Of a DNA stretch of 64,000 bases, positions 18,434 through 27,737 are shown piece by piece (the stretch's first letter is position 1; every line of letters begins with the position of its first letter). Both the position numbers and the translations under genes were made by a program. The stretch lies in the NCBI RefSeq assembly GCF_030128825.1, contig NZ_CP119127.1, positions 2,418,001 through 2,482,000 of the forward strand. Reading direction: 5' to 3'. The notes under the pieces were generated by a model. The model ran no database searches and had not been told where the DNA came from. It saw only the letters and a list, made by a program, of their open reading frames with translations. The DNA comes from Sphingobium sp. WTD-1 (GTDB lineage Bacteria > Pseudomonadota > Alphaproteobacteria > Sphingomonadales > Sphingomonadaceae).

Positions 18434-18805
18434 ATGAGCCGCTATTTCACCGACGAACATGAATGGATCGACGTTGCAGGCGACATCGCCACCGTCGGCA
18501 TCACTGACTATGCGCAGGAACAGCTGGGCGACATCGTGTTCGTCGAACTGCCCGCCGAAGGCACGACCTTCGAAAAGGGCGACGACGCCGCCGTCGTGGA
18601 ATCGGTCAAGGCCGCGTCGGACGTCTATGCCCCGATCTCGGGCGAAGTCGTCGAAGCCAATGGCGCGCTGGAAGACGAGCCGGCGCTGGTCAACAGCGAT
18701 GCCGAGGAAGATGGCTGGTTCTTCAAGCTGCGCATCGCCGACGCGAGCGAGCTGGAAGGCCTGATGAACGAAGCCGCCTACAAGAAGTTCGTGGCGAGCC
18801 TCTGA
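18434..18805 (+). CDS. gcvH: Glycine cleavage system H protein
   Basis: GcvH carries the lipoyl arm that shuttles the aminomethyl group between P and T proteins. The 123-residue length is standard. The lipoylation site is K59 in [14 protein letters not shown], and the N-terminal DEHEWI and C-terminal DGWFFKL motifs are present. GAGGAGAG lies just upstream of the ATG. It is separated from gcvPA by a ~125-bp palindromic repeat rather than directly joined. Confidence 0.98.
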   Translation: MSRYFTDEHEWIDVAGDIATVGITDYAQEQLGDIVFVELPAEGTTFEKGDDAAVVESVKAASDVYAPISGEVVEANGALEDEPALVNSDAEEDGWFFKLRIADASELEGLMNEAAYKKFVASL

Positions 18806-18814
18806 CAAAATAAG

Positions 18815-18940
18815 CCCCTCCCTTTCAAGGGAGGGGGAAGGGGTGGGTCGCGACCGCAGGGAGCGTCCGCCCTATCGCCACGGAGCAGCGCTCGCTCCGC
18901 TCGCGACCCACCCCCATCCCCTCCCTGATAGGGAGGGGGG
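18815..18940. repeat. Palindromic intergenic element, family 2, copy B
   Basis: Occupies nearly the whole gcvH-gcvPA gap. It has CCCCTCCCTTTCAAGGGAGG at the left, GGGGTGGGTCGCGACC, a middle hairpin (GAGCGTCC, AGCGCTCGCTCCGCTC), CGCGACCCACCCCC and finally CCCTCCCTGATAGGGAGGG at the right. The arrangement matches copy A at 16367-16486. Confidence 0.8.
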
Positions 18941-18951
18941 AGACAGATGAA

Positions 18952-20310
18952 ATGCGCTACCTACCCCTTACCGACACCGACCGGCAGGAAATGCTGTCCG
19001 TCATCGGCGCCGAGACGATCGATGATCTGTTCATCGACGTGCCCGCCGAAGCCCGCCTGAGCGGCACCATCGCCGGCCTGCCCGATCATGCCAGCGAACT
19101 GGCGGTCGAGCGCCACATGGGCGCCCTCGCTCGCAAGAATCTGTCGGCAGGGGAAGCGCCCTTCTTCCTGGGCGCCGGCGCCTACAAGCATCATGTTCCC
19201 GCCAGCGTCGATCATCTGATCCAGCGCGGCGAGTTCCTGACCGCCTACACGCCCTATCAGCCGGAAATCGCGCAGGGCACGCTGCAGGTGCTGTTCGAGT
19301 TCCAGACCCAGGTCGCCCGCCTGCTGGGCGTCGATGTCGCCAACGCCTCCATGTATGACGGCTCGACCGCCTGCTGGGAAGCGATCGGCATGGCCCGCCG
19401 CATCACCAAGCGCGGCAAGGCGCTGCTGTCGTCCGGCCTGCATCCGCATTATGTCTCGGTCGCCAACACCATGGCGAAGTTTACCGGCGACGCGCTGGTG
19501 CATCAGGCGCCGACGCTGGACGCCGCGACCGATATCGACGCGCTGATCGCATCGATCGACAAGGATACGAGCTGCGTCGTCGTCCAGTACCCGGATATTC
19601 TCGGCCGCATCGCCGACCTGACCCCGCTGGCCGACGCCGCGCACGCCGCCGGCGCGCTGCTGGTCGCCGTGGTGACGGAACCCGTCGCTCTCGGCGCGAT
19701 CAAGGCGCCGGGCCATATGGGCGCGGACATCGTCGTGGGCGAAGGCCAGTCGATCGGCGTCGGCCTGCAGTTCGGTGGTCCTTATCTGGGCCTGTTCGGC
19801 TGCAAGCAGAAATATGTCCGCCAGATGCCGGGCCGCCTGTGCGGCGAGACGGTCGACGCGGCCGGCAAGCGCGGCTTCGTGCTGACCCTTTCCACCCGCG
19901 AGCAGCATATCCGCCGCGAAAAGGCGACGTCGAACATCTGCACCAACTCCGGCCTGTGTGCGCTGGCGTTCAGCATCCACATGACCCTGCTGGGCGAGAA
20001 GGGCCTGCGCGAGCTGGCGACCCTGAATCACGGCCTGGCGGTTCAGGCTGCTGATCGCCTCGCCAAGGTGCCGGGCGTGACCCTGCTCAACGACGGCTTC
20101 TTCAACGAATTCACGCTGGTCCTGACCAAGGATGCGCGCGACGTCGTCCGCAACCTCGCCGACAAGGGCGTGCTGGCCGGCGTCTCGCTTGGCCGCCTGT
20201 TCCCGGACGCGCCGGAGATCGGCAACGGCCTGGTCGTCGCCGTGACGGAAACCGTCACGCCGGAGGATATCGAAACCCTTGCCGCCGCGCTTGAGGAGGA
20301 ACTGGCATGA
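18952..20310 (+). CDS. gcvPA: Glycine dehydrogenase (decarboxylating) subunit 1
   Basis: N-terminal half of the two-subunit P protein, which decarboxylates glycine and loads the aminomethyl group onto GcvH. The 452-residue protein shows [43 protein letters not shown] and [20 protein letters not shown], standard for GcvPA. The ATG comes 11 bases after a family-2 repeat with GGGGGGAGA upstream. The stop overlaps gcvPB in ATGA, so the two subunits are coupled. Confidence 0.97.
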   Translation: MRYLPLTDTDRQEMLSVIGAETIDDLFIDVPAEARLSGTIAGLPDHASELAVERHMGALARKNLSAGEAPFFLGAGAYKHHVPASVDHLIQRGEFLTAYTPYQPEIAQGTLQVLFEFQTQVARLLGVDVANASMYDGSTACWEAIGMARRITKRGKALLSSGLHPHYVSVANTMAKFTGDALVHQAPTLDAATDIDALIASIDKDTSCVVVQYPDILGRIADLTPLADAAHAAGALLVAVVTEPVALGAIKAPGHMGADIVVGEGQSIGVGLQFGGPYLGLFGCKQKYVRQMPGRLCGETVDAAGKRGFVLTLSTREQHIRREKATSNICTNSGLCALAFSIHMTLLGEKGLRELATLNHGLAVQAADRLAKVPGVTLLNDGFFNEFTLVLTKDARDVVRNLADKGVLAGVSLGRLFPDAPEIGNGLVVAVTETVTPEDIETLAAALEEELA

Positions 20311-21878
20311 CCATGTTGAAGGAAGGTCGCCCGACCACCCCGCAGGCCGTCGCGCAGGAGCATATGGCCCCCGCAACCGCCACCGGCAACCGCGCGCTGA
20401 TGCTGGAGGAAAAGCTGATCTTCGAGATCGGTTCGACCGACACCACCGGCGTTGATTTCGCCGACGCGCCCAAGGTGGCCAGCCGCCTCGGTTCGCTCGC
20501 CCGCACCGACAGCATCGGCCTGCCCGGCCTGTCGGAACAGGAAACGGTGCGCCATTACACCCGCCTGTCGCGCCAGAACTACGCCATCGACCTTGGCCTG
20601 TTCCCGCTCGGCAGCTGCACCATGAAGCACAATCCGCGCCTCAACGAAAAGGTCGCGCGGATGCCCGGTTTCGCCGATATCCATCCGCTGCAGCCGCAGT
20701 CGACGGTGCAGGGCGCGCTGGCCGTCATCCATGAGCTGGCCGCCTGGCTGGTGACGCTGACCGGCATGCACTCGGTCGCCATGTCGCCCAAGGCGGGCGC
20801 CCATGGCGAACTGTGCGGCCTGCTGGCGATCCGCGCCGCGCTCGAAGCCCGTGGCGACGCGCGCAGCGTCATCCTGGTGCCCGAAAGCGCCCATGGCACC
20901 AACCCCGCCACTGCCGCCTTCTGCGGCTACAAGGTCGAGGATATTCCCGCGACCCCGGATGGCCGCGTGGACCTGCAGGCATTGAAGGCCCGTCTGGGAC
21001 CGGACGTTGCGGCGGTGATGATCACCAACCCCAACACCTGCGGCCTGTTCGAGCGCGATATGAAGATCATCTCCGACGCGGTCCATGCCGCCGGGGCCTT
21101 CGTCTATTGCGACGGCGCGAACTTCAACGCCATCGTCGGTCGGGTCCGCCCCGGTGACCTCGGCGTCGACGCGATGCACATCAACCTGCACAAGACCTTC
21201 TCCACGCCCCATGGCGGCGGTGGTCCGGGTTCGGGTCCGGTGGTGCTATCCGAAGCGCTCACGCCCTTCGCGCCACTCCCCTTCGTCGAAAAGCAGGGCG
21301 ACAAGTTCGTGCTGGTCGAAGAGGAAACGGCCGAGGATCACCACGCCCAGACCTTTGGCCGCATGGTCGCCTTCCATGGCCAGATGGGCATGTTCACCCG
21401 CGCGCTGACCTATATCCTCAGCCACGGTGCCGATGGCCTGCGCCAGGTCGCCAGCGACGCGGTACTGAACGCCAACTATATCCTGCGCAGCCTGGATGAC
21501 GTGCTCGACGCGCCCTTTGGTGCGGCCGGCCCGTGCATGCATGAGGCACTGTTCAGCGACAAGGGGCTGGCCGAAGGCTTCACCACGCTGGATATCGCCA
21601 AGGGGCTGATCGACGAAGGCTTCCACCCGATGACCATGTATTTCCCGCTGGTCGTCCATGGTGCGATGCTGGTCGAACCGACCGAGACGGAAAGCAAGGC
21701 CGCGCTCGATCAGTTCATCATGGCGCTGCGCAGCTTGGCCGAACGGGCCAAGGCAGGGGACGAGGCGTTGAAGGGCGCGCCCTACCACGCCCCGCGCCGC
21801 CGCCTCGACGAAACCCTCGCGGCGCGCAAGCCGGTGCTGACCTGGTCCGAACCGGACCTGGCGGTCGCCGCCGAATAA
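20307..21878 (+). CDS. gcvPB: Glycine dehydrogenase (decarboxylating) subunit 2
   Basis: Catalytic PLP-binding half of the split P protein. The 523-residue protein includes [48 protein letters not shown], and the PLP lysine in [21 protein letters not shown] overlap with gcvPA and a strong terminator 12 bases after the stop define the end of the gcv operon. The N-terminal ~30 residues are less conserved, as usual for the alphaproteobacterial form. Confidence 0.97.
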   Translation: MTMLKEGRPTTPQAVAQEHMAPATATGNRALMLEEKLIFEIGSTDTTGVDFADAPKVASRLGSLARTDSIGLPGLSEQETVRHYTRLSRQNYAIDLGLFPLGSCTMKHNPRLNEKVARMPGFADIHPLQPQSTVQGALAVIHELAAWLVTLTGMHSVAMSPKAGAHGELCGLLAIRAALEARGDARSVILVPESAHGTNPATAAFCGYKVEDIPATPDGRVDLQALKARLGPDVAAVMITNPNTCGLFERDMKIISDAVHAAGAFVYCDGANFNAIVGRVRPGDLGVDAMHINLHKTFSTPHGGGGPGSGPVVLSEALTPFAPLPFVEKQGDKFVLVEEETAEDHHAQTFGRMVAFHGQMGMFTRALTYILSHGADGLRQVASDAVLNANYILRSLDDVLDAPFGAAGPCMHEALFSDKGLAEGFTTLDIAKGLIDEGFHPMTMYFPLVVHGAMLVEPTETESKAALDQFIMALRSLAERAKAGDEALKGAPYHAPRRRLDETLAARKPVLTWSEPDLAVAAE

Positions 21879-21890
21879 GCCAGAAGCAGA

Positions 21891-21920
21891 GGGCGGTGGA
21901 GGATCTCCACCGCCCTTTTT
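21891..21920 (+). terminator. Rho-independent terminator after gcvPB
   Basis: Perfect 11-bp stem GGGCGGTGGAG / CTCCACCGCCC with a GAT loop, followed by TTTTT. It ends the glycine cleavage operon. Confidence 0.93.
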
Positions 21921-21951
21921 GCATCGGCCGGCCACAGACAAGGATTTGTCC

Positions 21952-22596
21952 ATGACACAGGATGCCCCCGCACCCTGGACGCCGCAGGGCGACGGCCCCG
22001 ATCCGCGCCGCCATGCCCCCGCGACGCTGCGCAACCGCGATGCGATCGCGACTGTCCTGCGGGACGAACTGCCCGATGCCGGGCTGGTGCTGGAAGTGGC
22101 GAGCGGTAGTGGCGAACATGCTGTCCACTTCGCTGTCACTTATCCCGCGCTCGATTGGCAGCCCAGTGATCCCGATCCCGCCGCGCTGGCGTCGATCGCG
22201 GCGCTGCGCGGAGACGCTAATCTGCCCAATCTGCGCGCGCCGCTGCTGCTCGACGCGGCGGGTGCCGGCTGGCCGATCGAGGCGGCCGACGCGCTCCTGT
22301 GCATCAACATGGTGCATATCAGCCCCTGGGCGGCGACGCTGGGGCTGCTGGCGCGTGGCGCGCGATTGCTGGCGCCGGGCGCGCCGCTGATCCTCTACGG
22401 CCCCTATGTCGAGGATGATGTGCCGACCGCCCCCTCCAATCTGGCGTTCGACCGATCGCTGAAGGATCGCAACCCGCAATGGGGCCTGCGAACCCTGACC
22501 GATGTCGACCGGGCTGCGGCCGATGTCGGGTTGGCACGCTCCCGGCGGGTGGCGATGCCGGCCAATAATCTGATGCTGATCTATCGCCGGGGATAG
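21952..22596 (+). CDS. DUF938 family SAM-dependent methyltransferase-like protein
   Basis: A 214-residue protein of the DUF938 family with a class I methyltransferase fold. The SAM loop reads VLEVASGSGEHAVHFA, followed by WQPSDPD, and the family element CINMVHISPWAATLGLL then LILYGPY. I chose ATG 21952, which has AAGGA upstream; an earlier in-frame ATG at 21919 lies in the terminator tail. The C-terminus has the usual NNLMLIYRR ending. The substrate is unknown. It is the first gene after the gcv terminator. Confidence 0.85.
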   Translation: MTQDAPAPWTPQGDGPDPRRHAPATLRNRDAIATVLRDELPDAGLVLEVASGSGEHAVHFAVTYPALDWQPSDPDPAALASIAALRGDANLPNLRAPLLLDAAGAGWPIEAADALLCINMVHISPWAATLGLLARGARLLAPGAPLILYGPYVEDDVPTAPSNLAFDRSLKDRNPQWGLRTLTDVDRAAADVGLARSRRVAMPANNLMLIYRRG

Positions 22597-22673
22597 GGCG
22601 CATATGGTCGTCCGCGCATGATCCGCGCCAAGATGCTTCCACCGGGCGGCATCAGGCTCTAAAGCGCTTGGCG

Positions 22674-23555
22674 ATGACCAACAGCCTGTTCTCGCTCGTC
22701 GCTGCCGAACTGTCCGCGCCGGCCGATCCGCGCGCGGCCGCCATGGCGGGCGCGCTGGCGGCGAAATATCCCGGTGCGGCACGGGCGGTGCTCTTCTACG
22801 GCTCCTGCCTGCGCGAGGCCAATCTCGACGGGCTGATGCTCGATTTCTACCTGATCGTCTCCGATTATGAGGCGGCCTATGGCAAGGGCTGGCTGGCGCG
22901 GGCCAATCGGGCGATCCCGCCCAATGTGTTTCCGTTCGAACATGGCGGCCTGATCGCCAAATATGCCGTGCTGTCGGAGGCCGACTTTGCCCGGCTGAAC
23001 AGCATGAAGGCGGACAATGTCTCGGTCTGGGCGCGCTTTGCCCAGCCGTCCCGGCTGCTGTGGTCGGCGGATGATCTGGCACGGCAGCGCGCGCTGGCGG
23101 CGGTGGCGCAGGCGGCGCCGACCCTGTTGTCGCTCGCCCGACCGATGGCGCAGGGGCAGGGCGATGATCCTGTCCCGCTGTGGAAGGCCGGCTTCACCCT
23201 CACCTATAATGCCGAGTTGCGGGCGGAGAAGACGGGCCGGTCGCTCTCGATCGTCGATGCCGATCCTGATCGCTATCGCCGCTTCGGTGCGGCCGCTCTG
23301 GCAGAAGGGCTGCCGCCGTCCCCCGACAATGCAGACAAGGTCTGGCGCGGGCTGCAGCGGCGCGGCAAATATCTCTCGGTCGTGCGCCTTGCCAAGGCGA
23401 GCTTCACCTATGCCGGGGGCATCGATTATTTGGCGTGGAAGATCAATCGCCACGCCGGCACCGCGATCGAGATCAAGCCCTGGCAGCGGCGCTGGCCGCT
23501 GCTGGGCGCGGTCACTCTGCTGCCGCGGCTGTTCCTGGGTGGTTCGATCCGCTGA
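22674..23555 (+). CDS. Tam41-like nucleotidyltransferase (putative CDP-diacylglycerol synthase)
   Basis: 293 residues, taking ATG 22674 (an in-frame TTG lies at 22668). The sequence looks like a bacterial relative of mitochondrial Tam41, a CTP:phosphatidate cytidylyltransferase. Seen: the nucleotidyltransferase loop FYGSCLR at 41-47 followed by DGLMLDFYLIVSDY with D57, then KYAVLS at 96-101 and the downstream SVWARFAQPSRLLW, which recall the Tam41 order GS...D..., KYGV.S and the tryptophan/RLHKP stretch. The classic D-x-D is not evident. No membrane anchor is obvious apart from a hydrophobic C-terminus. The substrate is inferred. The last 44 bases overlap the convergent kinase gene tail to tail. 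Confidence 0.65.
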   Translation: MTNSLFSLVAAELSAPADPRAAAMAGALAAKYPGAARAVLFYGSCLREANLDGLMLDFYLIVSDYEAAYGKGWLARANRAIPPNVFPFEHGGLIAKYAVLSEADFARLNSMKADNVSVWARFAQPSRLLWSADDLARQRALAAVAQAAPTLLSLARPMAQGQGDDPVPLWKAGFTLTYNAELRAEKTGRSLSIVDADPDRYRRFGAAALAEGLPPSPDNADKVWRGLQRRGKYLSVVRLAKASFTYAGGIDYLAWKINRHAGTAIEIKPWQRRWPLLGAVTLLPRLFLGGSIR

Positions 23556-25503
23556 GCGCGTTCGACAGCGCCAGGCCGAGCGCGGCCAGCGTATAGGGCT
23601 TGCGCAGCACTTCATGCCCCCGGAAATCGTCGCTGTCGGTCGCGTCGCCAGTGAAGCCGGTGACGAACAGCACCGGCAGATGGCGCATATGGGCGGGCAG
23701 GGTGCGGATCATTTCCGGCCCGGTCATGTCGGGCATCAGCACGTCGCTCATGATCAGGCCGATATCGGCATTGTTGGCCAGCAATTTTGCGGCCTTGCCG
23801 GGATGGTCGCAGGCGATGGGCAGATGGCCCAGTTCGGCGAGCGCCGCCATCGTCTGGTTGAGGACGCGCGGATCGTCTTCGACCACCAGAATGCGCGTGG
23901 GGGGATGCAAGGTCTGCACCTGCTCCAGATTGGGCGCTTCGATCGCCGCCTCTTCCTTGGTCAATATTTTGCGCGGCAAGTAGATATGGACGCTGGTGCC
24001 TTCGCCCAGAACGGAATCGATACGGATTTCGCCGGCGCTCTGGCGCACGAAGCCGAAAATCTGGCTGAGGCCAAGGCCGGTGCCCTTGCCAACCGGCTTG
24101 GTGGTGAAGAAAGGTTCGAACACGCGGGCCGCGACCTCCGGCGTCATGCCGCAGCCATCGTCGCTGACGCTGACGACGACATAGTCGCCGGCGATGCATT
24201 CGCCGATCTCATTGTCGATCAGTTGCGCCTGGCTGGTGGAAATGGTCAGCTTGCCGCGCCCTTCCATCGCGTCGCGCGCATTGACGCACAGGTTGAGGAG
24301 GGCATTTTCCATCTGGTGCTGGTCGACGAAAATGCGCCAGCCCTGCGCCTCATGGCCAAAGGCGACGATGATCTGGTCGCCGATCGTGCGGTCGACCAGT
24401 TCCGACATGCCGCGCAGCAGCGCATCCGGGTCGACCGCGCTGGGCAATAGCGGTTCGGATCGGGCGAAGGCGAGCAGGCGGCGGGTGAGGGCGGCAGCCC
24501 GATTGGCGCCCTCCATCGCATTGTCGAGATGGCGGCTGGCCTCGGTCGGCTTCAGCCTGATCTTGCGCTTGGCCAGCTCAAGGCCGCCGACGACGACCGC
24601 CAGCATATTGTTGAAATCATGTGCAATGCCGCCGGTGAGCTGGCCCACGGCGTCCATCTTGTGCATCTGGCGCAGATTTTCCTCGGCGGCGGCGCGCTCG
24701 GCGGACTCGCGCTTCAACTGCTCATAGGCGTCCGACAATTCGCTGGTGCGGGCGGAGACCGCCTCTTCCAGTCGGTCGGCGCGTTCTGTTTCCATATCCG
24801 CCATGCGGCGCGCGTTGCGCCGTTCGGTATAGGCGGCGTTGACCAGCCATAGCGCGAACAGCACGCAGACCAGCAGGGCAAGGCCCACCATGCGCGACGT
24901 CTTGCCGACGAATTCGGTGCGGTCGCCGGCCAGGCTGACGGCCAGGCTGCGTTCGCGCAGGCGCGCATTTTCAGCCTGAATCACCAGATCGATCAGCGCG
25001 GTCAGCCGCTTGATATCCTGCGACTGGCCGGCCTGATGAAATTGCGCCAGCGCCCCCACTTTCTGGTCATAGGTTGTGCGCAGGCCGATCTCGCTCAACG
25101 TCTTGCCGCGCTGGTTGAAGGCGACCTGGAGTGCACGGACATTGCCGCGCTGCCAGTCGGACTTGCGGGTGGCATAGGTCAGCGACTTGAGCTGGCTGGC
25201 AGCGGTGCGCCACTGGTCCTGGAACAGACGGCCGGTATCGGGATCGAGGCTGATGACATAGCGGGCCAGCGTCACTTCGGCGCGGGTCGTCTTCGCTTCG
25301 AAGGCGCGGGCGAGCGCCATGATTTCCCAGCTGCGCTGCTGTTCGGCGAGTGCGCGCTGATGATCGCGCGAGGCGTTGCTGGCGCTGTAGAGCAGGGCGC
25401 CGAGCGATCCGATCAGTAATATGCCAAGGACCAGGGGCATGTAGCGCCGCGCCACAGCGCGCCAGCCCCGGTCCTGTTCGTCGATCACGTCGCGTTCCGC
25501 CAT
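23512..25503 (-). CDS. Hybrid sensor histidine kinase with C-terminal receiver
   Basis: Membrane-bound hybrid kinase of 663 residues. A first membrane segment lies at about 22-42, a helical extracytoplasmic sensor domain of ~160 residues resembling CHASE3 follows, then a second membrane segment near 205-225 and a coiled coil. The kinase core has the H-box GQLTGGIAHDFNN with H295, N-box LCVNARDAM, and G-boxes DDGCGMTP and GKGTGLGLSQIFGFV. The receiver starts near ILVVEDD, with phospho-acceptor D587 in MSDVLMPDM and LRKPY. No response regulator gene is adjacent. Signal unknown. The 3' end overlaps the convergent Tam41-like gene. Confidence 0.9.
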   Translation of the reverse strand: MAERDVIDEQDRGWRAVARRYMPLVLGILLIGSLGALLYSASNASRDHQRALAEQQRSWEIMALARAFEAKTTRAEVTLARYVISLDPDTGRLFQDQWRTAASQLKSLTYATRKSDWQRGNVRALQVAFNQRGKTLSEIGLRTTYDQKVGALAQFHQAGQSQDIKRLTALIDLVIQAENARLRERSLAVSLAGDRTEFVGKTSRMVGLALLVCVLFALWLVNAAYTERRNARRMADMETERADRLEEAVSARTSELSDAYEQLKRESAERAAAEENLRQMHKMDAVGQLTGGIAHDFNNMLAVVVGGLELAKRKIRLKPTEASRHLDNAMEGANRAAALTRRLLAFARSEPLLPSAVDPDALLRGMSELVDRTIGDQIIVAFGHEAQGWRIFVDQHQMENALLNLCVNARDAMEGRGKLTISTSQAQLIDNEIGECIAGDYVVVSVSDDGCGMTPEVAARVFEPFFTTKPVGKGTGLGLSQIFGFVRQSAGEIRIDSVLGEGTSVHIYLPRKILTKEEAAIEAPNLEQVQTLHPPTRILVVEDDPRVLNQTMAALAELGHLPIACDHPGKAAKLLANNADIGLIMSDVLMPDMTGPEMIRTLPAHMRHLPVLFVTGFTGDATDSDDFRGHEVLRKPYTLAALGLALSNALSGSNHPGTAAAAE

Positions 25504-25625
25504 ATACCGTTACACTAACCGAACTATGTTAACCGCGCGAATATGCAGGTTAGATGGTTCCGCCGCTGTAGCAGATTCTATCGCAGGAAATACCCGGTCG
25601 ATCGTCGGAGTGTCGAAAAGCGCGA

Positions 25626-26858
25626 TCAGCTGATCGCGCCGGTGGCCTTGCCGGCGGTTTCGAACATGGCGATGATCTGTTCGACCTGCTCGTCGCTATG
25701 TTCGGCGCAGAGCGAGCAGCGCAGCAGGAAGGTGCCGGCCGGGGTCGCCGGCGGGCGCGCCATGTTGACGTAGAGGCCCAGCTCCAGCAGCGTCTGCCAC
25801 ATGGCGACGGCCTGCATCTGGTCGGTCAGGATGACGGCGATGATCGCCGACTGCGGCGTGGCGCTGCCCAGCTTGAAGCCGAGGTCGGTGAGGCCCTTGT
25901 GCAGGCGCTGGCTGTTCTTCCACAGATGCGCGCGCTTCTCGCCGGCGTGCATCAGCTTGCGGATGCTGGTCGCGGCGGTGGCGACGACGCTGGGCGGCAG
26001 CGAGGCGGTGAAGACATAGGGACGGCAGACGAGGCGCAGGATCTCGAACTTGGGATGGTTCGAGACGCAGAAGCCGCCGACCGTGCCGACCGACTTGGAG
26101 AAGGTGCCGACCACGAAGTCGATCTCGCCCTCGACGCCCTGCTCCTCATATGCGCCACGGCCGTTGGGGCCGAAGAAGCCCATGCCGTGGGCTTCGTCGC
26201 ACAGGATCATGCAATTGGGGTGCTTGCGGATGGCGGCGACCATCTCGGGCAGCGGGGCGACGTCGCCCAGCATCGAATAGACGCCTTCCAGCACGACCAG
26301 CTTCAGCGCGTCGGCGGGCAGGCGGCCCAGGCGCTTGTCCAGATCCTCGACGCTGTTGTGGCGGAAGCGGACGATCTCGGCATTGCCCATGGCGCAGCCG
26401 TCATAGATGGAGGCATGGCTGTCGGCGTCGAGCACGACATAGTCGCCCTTGCCCGCCAGGGTGGAGATGATGCCCAGATTCGCCTGATAGCCGGTCGAAA
26501 AGACCATGGCGCCCGACGTGCCATAGAATTCCTTGAGCGCGTCCTCGACTTCCTTGTGGCCCTGATAGGTGCCGTTGAGGACGCGGCTGCCGGTGGTGCC
26601 GGCGCCAAATTCGTCCAGCGCCTTCTTGCCGGCTTCGACCACGTCGGGGTCGAAGGTCATGCCCATATAATTATAGGTGCCGAGCAGGATGGTTTCCTTG
26701 CCCTTGATGATCGCGCGGGTGGGCGAGAGCACCTGGTCCATGACGATCGCATAAGGATCGCGCACGCCCGTCGCCAGCAGCGCCTCGCGCTCGTTGATCA
26801 GCGGATCGAACTTGGAGAAGAGATCGCGGGTTTGCGTGGCGATGGCGGCGTCGGTCAT
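25626..26858 (-). CDS. spt: Serine palmitoyltransferase
   Basis: Alpha-oxoamine synthase that condenses L-serine with palmitoyl thioester to 3-ketosphinganine, the first step of sphingolipid synthesis. 410 residues from ATG 26858 (the frame opens with TTG at 26867). It matches the soluble homodimeric enzyme known from Sphingomonas paucimobilis: TYNYMGMTFDPDV, DADSHASIYDG with the PLP-stacking H149, DEAHGMGFFGPNGRG, and the PLP lysine K255 in VGTFSKSVGTVGG, then PPATPAGTFLLRCS. An acyl carrier protein gene lies upstream on the same strand, separated by a REP-like element. Confidence 0.96.
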   Translation of the reverse strand: MTDAAIATQTRDLFSKFDPLINEREALLATGVRDPYAIVMDQVLSPTRAIIKGKETILLGTYNYMGMTFDPDVVEAGKKALDEFGAGTTGSRVLNGTYQGHKEVEDALKEFYGTSGAMVFSTGYQANLGIISTLAGKGDYVVLDADSHASIYDGCAMGNAEIVRFRHNSVEDLDKRLGRLPADALKLVVLEGVYSMLGDVAPLPEMVAAIRKHPNCMILCDEAHGMGFFGPNGRGAYEEQGVEGEIDFVVGTFSKSVGTVGGFCVSNHPKFEILRLVCRPYVFTASLPPSVVATAATSIRKLMHAGEKRAHLWKNSQRLHKGLTDLGFKLGSATPQSAIIAVILTDQMQAVAMWQTLLELGLYVNMARPPATPAGTFLLRCSLCAEHSDEQVEQIIAMFETAGKATGAIS

Positions 26859-26877
26859 AATATCCAAAGTCCCTTAA

Positions 26878-26980
26878 CCGTTCGAGCTGAGCGAAGTCGA
26901 AGCTCTCTGCCGAGCGGAGCCGAGGCTCCCTGCTTCGCCTTCGCTCAGCAACGCCCTTCGACTTCGCTCAGGGCGAACGG
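26878..26980. repeat. REP-like palindromic element, family 1, copy B
   Basis: Fills the gap between acp and spt. Left end CCGTTCGAGCTGAGCGAAG, right end CTTCGCTCAGGGCGAACGG, with an internal CTCTGCCGAGCGGAGCCGAGG segment. Same family as 5357-5454, 32737-32834 and 50459-50557. Confidence 0.82.
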
Positions 26981-26992
26981 CAAAAATCTAAA

Positions 26993-27238
26993 TCAGGCGG
27001 TCTTGAGCTTGGCGACCGCGTCGACCAGCTGGCCCACGGTCTCGATCTCGGCCTGCATGTTCATGGTGATGATGATGTCGAACTCATCCTCGATGGCGGC
27101 GACGAAATCCATCACGGTCAGGCTGTCCCATTCCAGGTCGCCGGCAAAGGTGGTGGCTTCGGTCAGGTCGACGCCCTTCTTGTTGAAGGGGGCGATCTGC
27201 GCTGCGACGCTGTCGAAAATCTCGCTGCGATCGGTCAT
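26993..27238 (-). CDS. Acyl carrier protein of sphingolipid synthesis
   Basis: An 81-residue carrier protein; the ATG at 27238 follows a GAAGAG ribosome site. The phosphopantetheine serine is S39 in DLEWDSLTVMDFVAAIEDEF, which has a DSL core with an aromatic residue before it instead of the housekeeping AcpP motif LGADSLD. In Caulobacter and sphingomonads a dedicated ACP next to spt is established as the acyl donor for serine palmitoyltransferase, and the gene order here (acp then spt, same strand) fits that role. It is therefore unlikely to be the fatty-acid AcpP. Confidence 0.88.
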   Translation of the reverse strand: MTDRSEIFDSVAAQIAPFNKKGVDLTEATTFAGDLEWDSLTVMDFVAAIEDEFDIIITMNMQAEIETVGQLVDAVAKLKTA

Positions 27239-27402
27239 TATCTCTTCAATCTTTCCATGAAAGCACGGCTTTTGCCGCCTCACGCCGCTCTTTGGCAAGC
27301 GAATAAGGCGTCAATCGGGCAGCATCTGGGGCAAAATGCCTTGTTCGCGGCGCGCCGTGTCGCGCCACGCTTTGCTGTTCCAGCCCCACAAGGGCGGGAA
27401 GA

Positions 27403-27681
27403 TCAGCGGAAATTGTCGGCGTAGGCCTGAATTTTCAGCGTCTTGGGCGGGGTCGCGATGACGGTGTAGGCGATCTTCTCGCGCTCGGCATAGGCAACGG
27501 CGGCCTCCTGCGAGGAGAAGCTGAGCTTCAGCTGCTGCTTGGTGTCGCCCGAACCGGCCCAGCCGGTCAGCGGATCGGCCTTCTTCGCTTCGGCGGGCGC
27601 ATATTCCAGCACCCACTTGTGAGTCAGCGCCTTGCCGGACTGGAGGGCGTTCTTCTGGATCTGGTAAATGCGCGCGGTCAT
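27403..27681 (-). CDS. NADH:ubiquinone oxidoreductase NDUFS4-like (18 kDa) subunit
   Basis: 92-residue member of the complex I subunit family known as NDUFS4 in mitochondria, an accessory subunit found in alphaproteobacteria. Start chosen at ATG 27681 (MTARIYQIQKNALQSGKA), the conserved N-terminus; the frame stays open upstream without family similarity. Typical features are WVLEYAP, DPLTGWAGSGDTKQQLKLSF and the C-terminal Y.V...PP....... segment. The gene is away from any nuo operon, which is usual. It may be co-transcribed with hrpB upstream or with acp downstream. Confidence 0.88.
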   Translation of the reverse strand: MTARIYQIQKNALQSGKALTHKWVLEYAPAEAKKADPLTGWAGSGDTKQQLKLSFSSQEAAVAYAEREKIAYTVIATPPKTLKIQAYADNFR

Positions 27682-27737
27682 CGCGATGGAACTCCGTAAA
27701 ATCGTCATTGTGCGTTGCACCAGCGGTCGCCGTGAAG

